Positions 20,901 through 27,592 of a DNA stretch of 37,416 nt are shown here, one piece after another. The DNA comes from a virus: IMG/VR virus record IMGVR_UViG_3300021185_001151, positions 1 through 37,416 of that record. The stretch is one strand, 5' to 3'. The notes beneath the pieces were generated by a model. It did not search any database. It was not told the origin of the DNA and saw only the letters and a program-made list of their open reading frames with translations. The position numbers and the translations under genes were made by a program. Each line of letters opens with the position of its first letter. Position 1 is the first letter of the stretch.

Positions 20901-21254
20901 ACATTTACTCCGTCATTTATTACAGAAGATAGTGCTATTAGTGTCGTAAACACAGCTGGCTCAAGTGACATCGAAGCACCATCTGCATTCAACTCAGATG
21001 ATAGACTGTCTAGTATTAGATTCGATACAACTACACGCCAGCCTCTACGTAGACCTACAGATAAGAGTAATGTAATATATTCATTCTATGTCGGAGCAAA
21101 TACTCCGCAACTCATCAACCTAGAAAATATTTTCGGACAAGATAGAAAAGGTGTTACCCCTGGTTTGCTAAATAATAAAGCAGTGTTCTTTACCGCAACT
21201 GGCGTAGATGGTGGTGGTAATGTAGAGATGACGTTGACTGTAAAGGAACAGTAA
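17946..21254 (+). CDS. Large virion structural protein, paralogue B of a tandem pair
   Basis: This 1102-residue protein shares the conserved blocks of the preceding gene in the same order: SEVSLSLLGIPRAEEQLSLF (about residue 79), FRYQPGRVSGFTYGIR (about 323), MFKIEFSWYGAIGAKFYAYI (about 441), NGDCRWVLMHTL, and KYGSSYYIDGGDEGTLRL (about 514). The helical insertion of the paralogue is missing; in its place is a Tyr/Trp-rich region (about residues 100-300). The C-terminal half is unrelated by eye and beta-rich. The conserved blocks probably form a common fold that packs at the same symmetric site on the virion. The start is three bases after the previous stop, the ribosome site is weak, and TATAAATA lies 191 bases upstream inside the previous gene. 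The specific role is unknown. Confidence 0.8.
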   Translation: MPKQIKIGYDKVPSPVTTQFPQLVDIQGSRLFDAAGNPLRTQEPGFLDAFNNAENSLSLVANNVGKKEAIPVVEQFPDSSEVSLSLLGIPRAEEQLSLFSDVAVYGLDEENWNFYTYDSNWNYPFGWYYRNNPTFGQRGSPEFVEESTEQALYLKTFPVPYTYPFGPKWTNDTPSSNMKAYMNFIAVGQYLYNQYINFEPRFAKDNFIGPEITLKDLTYSDITISANDFIANGEFSQMNGSGSYYDVFYGDDEAASYDQIERWTLFWKKITTDVAQFPLNQDGTSRYETTREYRDLRTFLINESRPGNSTTAERFGILESKRSFRYQPGRVSGFTYGIRMNTDPSSLANFVEWGASNSTDEYMFQLRGIELNIVRRSTIPLPVSLLERMGLTADDQKQVYPVSLDSENQLWETIIPRSKWTGDALDGGGASRYSLNLKNVTMFKIEFSWYGAIGAKFYAYIPTGNGDCRWVLMHTLVIENGLEEPILQNPDFKFKYLLYSADTTNMNEPVYVYKYGSSYYIDGGDEGTLRLTSNSGDTKSFTTGNAVMGILPKNSILNSEGIPVDNNRKTYPSTVSVNSSADVRIDLEEITGSPDGIHYVYSSSLSKGTGDTSETLTLKFSEDGSSLAKSDDSAFTASQLDAKIIANGVYNIFTSPTDDATVAQVQRRNDSFGLSNGSIGEETRKYDGTTFTPRDGTSTFSGRLSKYSIAASTTGIYANEFKIHWLNPNSRDTSQEKAEYYIGLSYEAPGFDANGDLKFGTLEEDYDIDKVMHVEWCDSSVIFDTINRESSSAEGGAGGSRLQTDFRLERPFGDRSGNISAIKGFVDIQNFPIETTVVNNGDGTFRLNFTGGLTPPIDPRDVGVAEVGINRVVATKADGVTPVKYTSIVQYDNAAQKYYVNIDFDISVGGTVNVTHIQSKTLKLQDDWQLNSFTQSGGARFTEKKFTIQRALRFNIQPLYLIVGLRDNANVNNIIIEEITPETISTFTPSFITEDSAISVVNTAGSSDIEAPSAFNSDDRLSSIRFDTTTRQPLRRPTDKSNVIYSFYVGANTPQLINLENIFGQDRKGVTPGLLNNKAVFFTATGVDGGGNVEMTLTVKEQ

Positions 21255-21255
21255 C

Positions 21256-23724
21256 ATGGCAAACTTTCGTGGTCTAAATATAGCATTCGATCTTGCTGAT
21301 ATCGACAGCAAGTCTGAGGCGCTTCTAAACCTCGGTCTAGATGTAAGAGACTTAGATCCTATTCGTGGATTATCAGCCGGTGGTGTTACGCAAAGAGAGT
21401 TGCGTATGATCTCTGGTTTAGACTTAGATCAAAAGAAAGAGTTTTATGCGTTGTCACGCACAAGTTCCACGATAGGTAACTTACTACGTGACATGCGAGA
21501 TATACAAGTTGGATTAGATTTCAACATGCGTATCAATAATCAGATCAAAGCTGGCGCAATCAAGTATGACTTTATTGACTGGGCAGCACCTACTGCAACT
21601 AAGTCGGCTGACATTTCAACATCACGTGTATCATCTTGGTCGTCTACAGCTAATCCAGTAGTTTCTACTTCTCCAATCTTCTATGGTGGTCAAGTAAAAG
21701 TAATTGGCAACAAAGTAACAGCAACTAATATTGAAACGCTGAGTGCTCCTGTTCAGAGAAGATATCCTTCGGAAGTACCAACGCATCTCATTGAGATTGA
21801 CGTAAATGGTGTGACTAAACAAGTTCACGCTATGAAGGGTATACCTTTGATCTATGAAGGCTTCTTCAAGAACGCAAACTTAGGACACAGAGTCAATAAT
21901 ACAAACTCTATACTTCCCGTTTGGACAGTACAGAACTTAGATGATAGTAGATTCTACGAAACATTTGACGGCACTAATCCAACAGTTGGCGCAGATGACA
22001 CATACAGATTTAGAGATAGTAGACCTCATCCACGTGAGATTTCATTCTACTATGACCCATCAAAGATTCAAAGACTAAGCCTAGAGTATCTAAACTTGAC
22101 AGAGTTGCCAAACGTTTCGTTGCCCGCTCTCGTAGATTACAATTTAGTGTTCAACGACTTCTACGATCTGCCAAACTTTGAAATCATCGCTCCTGCATTG
22201 CAGACTATAAACATGACTGGTAATAACTTGTCAAGAAGTTCAGACGTTGCAAACGTACAGTTACAGCGTATGCCTACGTCTATGACATCTATGACTTTCA
22301 ATGGCTGTTTTGCTGATAGCACAGATATAGACTTGACGAAGTACACTAGCCTACAGACGCTAAACTTCAACTCGTACTATAGTAGTTATGGTGCTAGAAG
22401 AATGACTGGAGGCACAGTAACTCCTAAAGTCACAAATGCGATTGTCAACTATAATGTGACACATCAGCCATATAGCAAATTATCAAGCAGTGTTTCAGAA
22501 GCACCGGGGTTAGTAAACATCAGTATTTCTGCACTAAACGTTACGGCAGTCAGAAACGATTCGACTAGTGTTGAAGAAGACTTATACTTTGACTCTACTG
22601 CACTAAAAGATTTTGTGTCATACAGCAACAATCACAACATCGTCAAGATGAATGCTGGACAAAACGGTGGAGGCACAGGACCTAGAGATACGTTAGAGAG
22701 ATATTATCACACATACTCTAGTCCAAGAGAAGCGCCTTCTTTGAGTGCTGGCGCAGATATGACGGGTAAGTTCACTAACTGTAGTAAACTCAATAATATA
22801 AATGTTTACGCTACATCTGCAAGCGGTGATATCAATAACATCTTTAGAAATATCCCCGAATTAGATACTGTCGAAGCACGTTGGACTAGCATTAGCGGTA
22901 ATCTATCAGCAACTTCTTTCACTGGTACAGAAAAGCTTAGAAGACTTCATCTAGCAGGCAGTGCATTAGGAACAAGTGCGGCACTGGATCATACTAACCA
23001 TTTCTTTGGGACAGAGTTTCAAGCAGATAACACTACAGTTTTACAGAGAGGACAGTGTTTCTCAGACCTGACTAACTTCCAAGTTTTATATCTGTATAGT
23101 AATAGAAGCGTAAAAGGATTCTTACCAGACTTTAGCTCTAATAGACAACTACGTGTTATATACATGCCTGTATTAGGTCTATCTGGTACTGTGGGTAACT
23201 TCTCACAAAATCCATATATCTCGGGCATCTATCTGCATAACAACTATTTCGTCGGCAGCATTCCTGGCTTCAATGGAGATCAGTTCTACTACTTGTACTT
23301 TCAAAACAATCAGTTCAGTGGTACTATTCCTGTACAGTCTGGTTCGAACATAAGACGTTTCTATGTTCATTACAACAACTTATCGGGTACTATTCCTTCG
23401 TTCTCATTCTGTCCTAGACTAGAATACGCATACTTCAATAACAACTCATTGACTGGTTGCTTCACAGGATCATTCTCTACTAACACTAGACTAAGAAGAC
23501 TAGAACTATCGAACAATAACTTATCACTAGGAGCTATCAGAAATATCATTCAAGATATGGCTGACAACTACCTCGCTAATCCTAGAGGCGGTGTTACTGT
23601 AAACATGTTAGGACAAACTTCAGATGGTCAAGCAATGACTGAAGCGTTGGTAATAGAAGACGAAACAACTAAAGACAACTTAGCACTTCTCAGACTTGCT
23701 GGTTGGACTGTACTGGTATCATAG
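21256..23724 (+). CDS. Leucine-rich-repeat virion protein, probable adhesin
   Basis: This is an 822-residue protein. The N-terminal about 60 residues (FRGLNIAFDLADIDSKSEAL, then QRELRMISGLDL) resemble the N-termini of the two following proteins and may dock onto the virion. Residues about 270-375 are leucine-rich and irregular. Residues 608-757 contain seven clear leucine-rich repeats with a period near 23 residues and the pattern LxxLYLxxNxFSGxIPxF, for example IYLHNNYFVGSIPGF, YLYFQNNQFSGTIP and FYVHYNNLSGTIPSF. Repeats of this form fold as a curved solenoid that binds proteins or glycans. The gene begins one base after the previous stop, with AAGGA as ribosome site. A host-surface-binding role is inferred; no enzymatic motif is visible. 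Confidence 0.8.
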   Translation: MANFRGLNIAFDLADIDSKSEALLNLGLDVRDLDPIRGLSAGGVTQRELRMISGLDLDQKKEFYALSRTSSTIGNLLRDMRDIQVGLDFNMRINNQIKAGAIKYDFIDWAAPTATKSADISTSRVSSWSSTANPVVSTSPIFYGGQVKVIGNKVTATNIETLSAPVQRRYPSEVPTHLIEIDVNGVTKQVHAMKGIPLIYEGFFKNANLGHRVNNTNSILPVWTVQNLDDSRFYETFDGTNPTVGADDTYRFRDSRPHPREISFYYDPSKIQRLSLEYLNLTELPNVSLPALVDYNLVFNDFYDLPNFEIIAPALQTINMTGNNLSRSSDVANVQLQRMPTSMTSMTFNGCFADSTDIDLTKYTSLQTLNFNSYYSSYGARRMTGGTVTPKVTNAIVNYNVTHQPYSKLSSSVSEAPGLVNISISALNVTAVRNDSTSVEEDLYFDSTALKDFVSYSNNHNIVKMNAGQNGGGTGPRDTLERYYHTYSSPREAPSLSAGADMTGKFTNCSKLNNINVYATSASGDINNIFRNIPELDTVEARWTSISGNLSATSFTGTEKLRRLHLAGSALGTSAALDHTNHFFGTEFQADNTTVLQRGQCFSDLTNFQVLYLYSNRSVKGFLPDFSSNRQLRVIYMPVLGLSGTVGNFSQNPYISGIYLHNNYFVGSIPGFNGDQFYYLYFQNNQFSGTIPVQSGSNIRRFYVHYNNLSGTIPSFSFCPRLEYAYFNNNSLTGCFTGSFSTNTRLRRLELSNNNLSLGAIRNIIQDMADNYLANPRGGVTVNMLGQTSDGQAMTEALVIEDETTKDNLALLRLAGWTVLVS
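23077..23526 (+). repeat. Array of about seven leucine-rich repeats
   Basis: Within the 822-residue protein, consecutive units of 21-24 residues begin FQVLYLYSN, LRVIYMPVL, ISGIYLHNN, YYLYFQNN, IRRFYVHYN, LEYAYFNNN and LRRLELSNN. Three of them carry the Gly-[ST]-Ile-Pro turn typical of plant-type repeats. The array ends with a helix-like cap (IRNIIQDMADNY). Confidence 0.8.
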
Positions 23725-23733
23725 GGGAGTAAT

Positions 23734-24681
23734 ATGGCACAAGGTTATGTAAAATCACTCAACTTGTTAGAAAGTGACTCAGCATCAGATGCTGGTATAC
23801 TTGAGAACATTGGTGGTGCCGGTATTGTTGCAGACATGCAATTGCTCTCTGGTAACTTATCAAGAGTAAGTACAGTACCCGCATCGGCTTATACGACAAG
23901 TGGAAATAAAATTACGATGACTGGTGATGGATATGTTGCCTTTGCAAATCGTAATGTTGTAACTCACGCTGGAACAAAATACACAGTAACGGCTTCAGAC
24001 GGAGAGTTAGAATTCGAATTACGTGACTCACTTGGCAATCCATTCGTACCCACAGGTACACTCACTCGTTCAGATGCCATCAGCAATCCAAACTTAGAAA
24101 ACATGGATGTCGAAAGACTTATTGCAGTTAGAGATAGTAGTTCTGGTGTTTCTGGCGGCGGAGATATCGATACAGAAACAGGAATATATAACCTCAGAAG
24201 CATTTCATCTAATATCGACTTGATTGAAGAAGGTCTGGGAATCTACGCTTATAAGAAGAGTCGTATTCCCCTCACCTATAAAGATTCAGAGTTTAGAAAA
24301 AGAATCACATTCAACGGCAACATTAGAATCACAAACGACAGTCTTGTCAATGTTGGCGATGCTGGCGCACCTGGTCTATTCATTCAAGGACCATCAGGCA
24401 CTGCCGTAAGAGCGTTTTCAGATGTATCTAATCCTTGGTCAAAAGAAGGTACAGGAAATGGCGGTACAACATCACGTATCGAAACTACTGCCAGCAAATC
24501 ATCTGTGTATGAACTTGTACTGAATGAGCCTAACTTTGCTGTACCAGGATCACTGCTACAGTCAGAGAGTGGTAATGCGAGTGATGACTATACACACAAA
24601 ATGAAAGTGTCTGTGAAGAGTGGATCAGATAGTGATACCAACTCTTCTTACGAGACGTTCTTTATTCTACTAAAAGCCTAA
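23734..24681 (+). CDS. Virion structural protein of unknown function, 315 residues
   Basis: The protein starts MAQGYVKSLNLLESDSASDA and continues with IVADMQLLSGNLS, a segment that resembles the N-termini of the leucine-rich-repeat protein upstream and the reverse-strand protein downstream. The rest is beta-rich with glycine and serine loops, and includes IDTETGIYNLRSISSNIDLIEEGLGIYAYKK split over two strands. No catalytic motif or membrane segment is visible. GGGGAG precedes the ATG by a few bases, giving one of the better ribosome sites in the window. Its TAA stop directly abuts the stop of the convergent gene. A structural or fibre-associated role is inferred from position and the shared N-terminus. 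Confidence 0.65.
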   Translation: MAQGYVKSLNLLESDSASDAGILENIGGAGIVADMQLLSGNLSRVSTVPASAYTTSGNKITMTGDGYVAFANRNVVTHAGTKYTVTASDGELEFELRDSLGNPFVPTGTLTRSDAISNPNLENMDVERLIAVRDSSSGVSGGGDIDTETGIYNLRSISSNIDLIEEGLGIYAYKKSRIPLTYKDSEFRKRITFNGNIRITNDSLVNVGDAGAPGLFIQGPSGTAVRAFSDVSNPWSKEGTGNGGTTSRIETTASKSSVYELVLNEPNFAVPGSLLQSESGNASDDYTHKMKVSVKSGSDSDTNSSYETFFILLKA

Positions 24682-26955
24682 TTACTGAATCAGCATCTTA
24701 TAGTTAGTACCGTTATACTCTAACGTTAGATACTCGCTATAAGCCATGTTTGTATTGGTAGTTGCTGTAGTATTATTTACCTTCAACTCAGTAAACGCTA
24801 CATCATTGAATTCAATATTCGGATAGTTTGTGATAGTGGCAAGACCTTCTGGTGTACCAGCAAATGGTGGAGCAGTATTCAGTGGTAACACACAACCCTC
24901 AAATGCATACGAAGAACCTTCTCTAACATAAGCACTGTTGGGAACAAATACGATTGTAGCACCTGGTTCAATAGTACCATTCGCAAGACCAGATAATTCT
25001 ATAGTGTTAGCGCCTGTATTCACGTCATAAATTGTCAAGCCCGCTGGAATCTGTACAGGTGATGAAGAGCCTGTGAGATAGTAAGCATACATGTTGGGTG
25101 AAGTTACTAATCCATTTGTATCTGTTAGTGTAAGAGTAGTTCTACCACCAGAGTTTGTACTTGAAGCAGTTACTTCTTTACCAAATACACCTTCGCACTG
25201 TACTTCAGACGATGAGTCAACTAGACCGAATGATGCACATACTACGACTATTTCTGTGCCACTATATGCTTCTGCACCAGCTTCGCCTTCACCATGAACA
25301 GGTTCTGTAGTAATTTCGCCACTAGAAAGGTTGACAATTCGCTTGAACTTTGTCATACTACTAGAACAAGCAAGCATGTCGAGTTTCACTTCAGACACAG
25401 CTGGTCCATTTGTCATAGCACTCAAAGTTGTCTGATCAGCATCAACAGATACGCCTTTATAAACGCCAATAACTCCTAAATGATCGATGATTGATACTGA
25501 AACTGTACCACCAGTGTTTAGGTTCATTGCTGTAGCAAAACCAGAATAGTTCACAAAGATAGCGTCTGGTCTGTTATATGATCCGTCACCATCAATGATT
25601 TGTTCTACCTGATAGCAAACATATGTTGCACCGTTGTTAGCAACTACCCAGTCGCCAACAGAGATGTTGCTGATATCTCCTTCTAGTTTGCCTAGTCCAC
25701 TATACGTAAACGTTCTGCCTGTCACCTTGACTTTATCTGTAGTGTTTACAGGAGGGTCGTACTGAATAGCAATAGTATTTGATGTGGATAAAACAGCAGT
25801 GGAACGTTGTGCATTAGGTCCAGCCTTGTTCTTATTGAAGTGTTCGAATGTACCTACTACGGGTGTTTGACCACGTGTGTAAGACTTGTAGACATAAGAG
25901 AATGGATATCTCTCACTATCTATATCATAGAACTCAAAGTTCTTGAATGGTAATCTGTCGCTGTCACCACGATCTTGCCACCACACAGTGAGACGAATCC
26001 TGAACATATCTCCTGTATAAGTCTGTCTGAGTCTGATTTCTTCTGATAGCGTCTCGACCTCTGACTGTTGCATTTTGAATGCTACAGTTCCACCGCTGGC
26101 ACTAATATTACTTGTAGTTCCATCAAGTGTGAGATGGTGTACACCAGCACCTCCCGCATCTCGTTCTATTTTAGAAACTACAACGTGAGTTGTATTATCA
26201 GAACCCAATACATACTGACCAGTAGTAACGTACTTCAAATTTGCTTCGTCTACGCTCACGATGGTCGTAGTGCCGTCATCTGATACAAAATTATAATCTA
26301 CATCGATTGATTCAGCGTAGATAGATTTGACTATTTCATAGCCAGTTCCTAAAGGATCATACTCAATAATATATTTACCAGTCGAGCCGATATTGAACGT
26401 TGTTAGGTTAGTGTAGCCTTCCCACTGTATTCCTCCATAAGTATCTATGAACGTGTCGTTGACTTTTAGACCTAATCGCCAATTACCGTTATCCCAAAAG
26501 TCTACTGGGCCAATAACATCTGCGCCACTAATATCAAGAACATCTGCACCCGTAGAAGTTTCGTCTATAGAACTCGCTGATGTGACATGATTAGATGGTA
26601 CGAACCAAGCTGAACCTCCATCACCACCATTGATAAATGGGGGAGTGCCAGTAATAGTCTTATAGTTTTCGATTCTGTCTACAAGTCTGATGAGGGGCAC
26701 AGTCGGAAGTGGATTATTTGGGTCATTCACAGGACTATAAGTAGTTAGTATATTATCATTGCCAACCTGAATGAGATCAGATTGATCGACTTCAGTGTTA
26801 CGTAACCCAGAAACAACCAGTAAGTCGCCTGGAGCAAAACCGGTATCATCTGTTTTGATGCCGTCTAGAGTGTTAGCTAAAGCGACTTGCTTATTATCTA
26901 GATCAGCGAGATTTTTGTCGGCTCTGAGTCCAAACTTTTGATATTTATTTGCCAT
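24682..26955 (-). CDS. Reverse-strand virion structural protein, 757 residues
   Basis: This is the only convincing gene on the minus strand. The N-terminus MANKYQKFGLRADKNLADLD followed by NKQVALANTL and DLLVVSGLRN is a pattern I associate with structural proteins of marine T4-like phages, and it resembles the N-termini of the genes at 21256 and 23734. The remainder is beta-rich; features include GDMFRIRLTVWWQDRG, FEFYDIDSERYPFSYVYKSY and a C-terminal YLTLEYNGTNYKMLIQ. Transcription would start at the minus-strand TATAAATA reading 27008 to 27001, 45 bases before the ATG, with a weak GGA ribosome site. Its stop abuts the stop of the convergent plus-strand gene with no gap. A fibre or adhesin role is inferred. 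No flanking inverted repeats were found that would indicate an invertible segment. Confidence 0.8.
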   Translation of the reverse strand: MANKYQKFGLRADKNLADLDNKQVALANTLDGIKTDDTGFAPGDLLVVSGLRNTEVDQSDLIQVGNDNILTTYSPVNDPNNPLPTVPLIRLVDRIENYKTITGTPPFINGGDGGSAWFVPSNHVTSASSIDETSTGADVLDISGADVIGPVDFWDNGNWRLGLKVNDTFIDTYGGIQWEGYTNLTTFNIGSTGKYIIEYDPLGTGYEIVKSIYAESIDVDYNFVSDDGTTTIVSVDEANLKYVTTGQYVLGSDNTTHVVVSKIERDAGGAGVHHLTLDGTTSNISASGGTVAFKMQQSEVETLSEEIRLRQTYTGDMFRIRLTVWWQDRGDSDRLPFKNFEFYDIDSERYPFSYVYKSYTRGQTPVVGTFEHFNKNKAGPNAQRSTAVLSTSNTIAIQYDPPVNTTDKVKVTGRTFTYSGLGKLEGDISNISVGDWVVANNGATYVCYQVEQIIDGDGSYNRPDAIFVNYSGFATAMNLNTGGTVSVSIIDHLGVIGVYKGVSVDADQTTLSAMTNGPAVSEVKLDMLACSSSMTKFKRIVNLSSGEITTEPVHGEGEAGAEAYSGTEIVVVCASFGLVDSSSEVQCEGVFGKEVTASSTNSGGRTTLTLTDTNGLVTSPNMYAYYLTGSSSPVQIPAGLTIYDVNTGANTIELSGLANGTIEPGATIVFVPNSAYVREGSSYAFEGCVLPLNTAPPFAGTPEGLATITNYPNIEFNDVAFTELKVNNTTATTNTNMAYSEYLTLEYNGTNYKMLIQ

Positions 26956-27000
26956 GTTTTATCCGTTCCAAAGTTGTAGGGAAATCTGTGTAGTCTAGAG

Positions 27001-27008
27001 TATTTATA
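27001..27008 (-). promoter_or_regulatory. T4-type late promoter for the reverse-strand gene
   Basis: The minus strand reads TATAAATA, the exact T4 late promoter octamer, ending 45 bases from the ATG of the 757-residue gene. It overlaps the plus-strand octamer at 27005-27012. Confidence 0.75.
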
Positions 27009-27012
27009 AATA
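27005..27012 (+). promoter_or_regulatory. T4-type late promoter for the fibre cassette
   Basis: An exact TATAAATA lies 27 bases before the ATG at 27040. A GGAG ribosome site at 27029-27032 follows. This is the only true intergenic promoter region between divergent genes in the window. Confidence 0.8.
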
Positions 27013-27039
27013 GAGATAGTAGATAAGTGGAGAAAAATA

Positions 27040-27372
27040 ATGGCAATCAAAGCTAATTTGGTTCTAGAGCAAGGTGTAGAATTTTCTGCACTCATAGATG
27101 TGACAGACAACTCAAACAACCCGTTCAACTTGACAGGATATACAGTAGACTCCCAAATGAGGAAGAACTATATGTCAACAAGTGCTATTACATTTGTAGG
27201 TGGGCATAACGGAGTATTGGGTCAAATAAATCTAACATTAGATAACACCGTTACAAATGATATTGAGCCAGGCCGTTATATGTATGATGTTGAGATCACT
27301 TCAGCAGGCGGTGGTAAAACCCGTGTTGTGGAAGGGATTGTAACAGTAACCCCAGGAATTACAAGAGTGTAA
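27040..27372 (+). CDS. Small beta-sandwich structural protein, fibre-cassette adaptor
   Basis: This 110-residue protein starts MAIKANLVLEQGVEFSALID and contains FNLTGYTVDSQMRKNY and IEPGRYMYDVEITSAGG, ending VVEGIVTVTPGITRV. This strand pattern is common in small virion proteins of marine T4-like phages, and it resembles the N-terminal domain of lactococcal BppU baseplate proteins (an immunoglobulin-like fold). It is the first gene after the bidirectional late promoter and is followed one base later by a 72-residue gene. It may connect fibres to the baseplate; that role is inferred from resemblance and position only. Confidence 0.75.
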   Translation: MAIKANLVLEQGVEFSALIDVTDNSNNPFNLTGYTVDSQMRKNYMSTSAITFVGGHNGVLGQINLTLDNTVTNDIEPGRYMYDVEITSAGGGKTRVVEGIVTVTPGITRV

Positions 27373-27373
27373 A

Positions 27374-27592
27374 ATGGCTAATATCAAAGCAAAGGTCACA
27401 CCACAGAATAAACTTCTGGTGACAAATTATCAAATCAATGCTTCCACTATCAAGTTGGGAGATTTGTTCGATGTTGACGGCACCGGCCAAACTGATGGCG
27501 CTGTTATCTTGTACAACGGTACAGATAATAAGTGGGAAGCCACAACACAAATGGACAATATAAATACAGTTATTAACGGAGGCAATTTCTAA
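27374..27592 (+). CDS. Small fibre-cassette protein, 72 residues
   Basis: The sequence contains IKLGDLFDVDGTGQTDGAVI followed by LYNGTDNKWEATTQMDN. This L-x-D-L-x-D-V-D ... G ... Y/W-N ... K-W-E module occurs both alone and inside N-termini of tail fibres of marine T4-like phages. The gene starts one base after its neighbour's stop, and its own TAA overlaps the next ATG. A late promoter for the next gene sits inside its last 35 bases. It is probably a small structural or adaptor protein; its exact function is unknown. Confidence 0.7.
   Translation: MANIKAKVTPQNKLLVTNYQINASTIKLGDLFDVDGTGQTDGAVILYNGTDNKWEATTQMDNINTVINGGNF
27559..27566 (+). promoter_or_regulatory. T4-type late promoter inside the preceding gene
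   Basis: An exact TATAAATA lies 25 bases before the ATG at 27592. A strong GGAGG ribosome site at 27578-27582 lies between them, so the predicted leader is about 20 bases. Confidence 0.75.

Noticed and set aside
24682-26955. Invertible fibre segment (phase-variation style)
   Set aside because: The gene is on the opposite strand, but no matching inverted repeats were found at its two edges and no recombinase gene is in the window.
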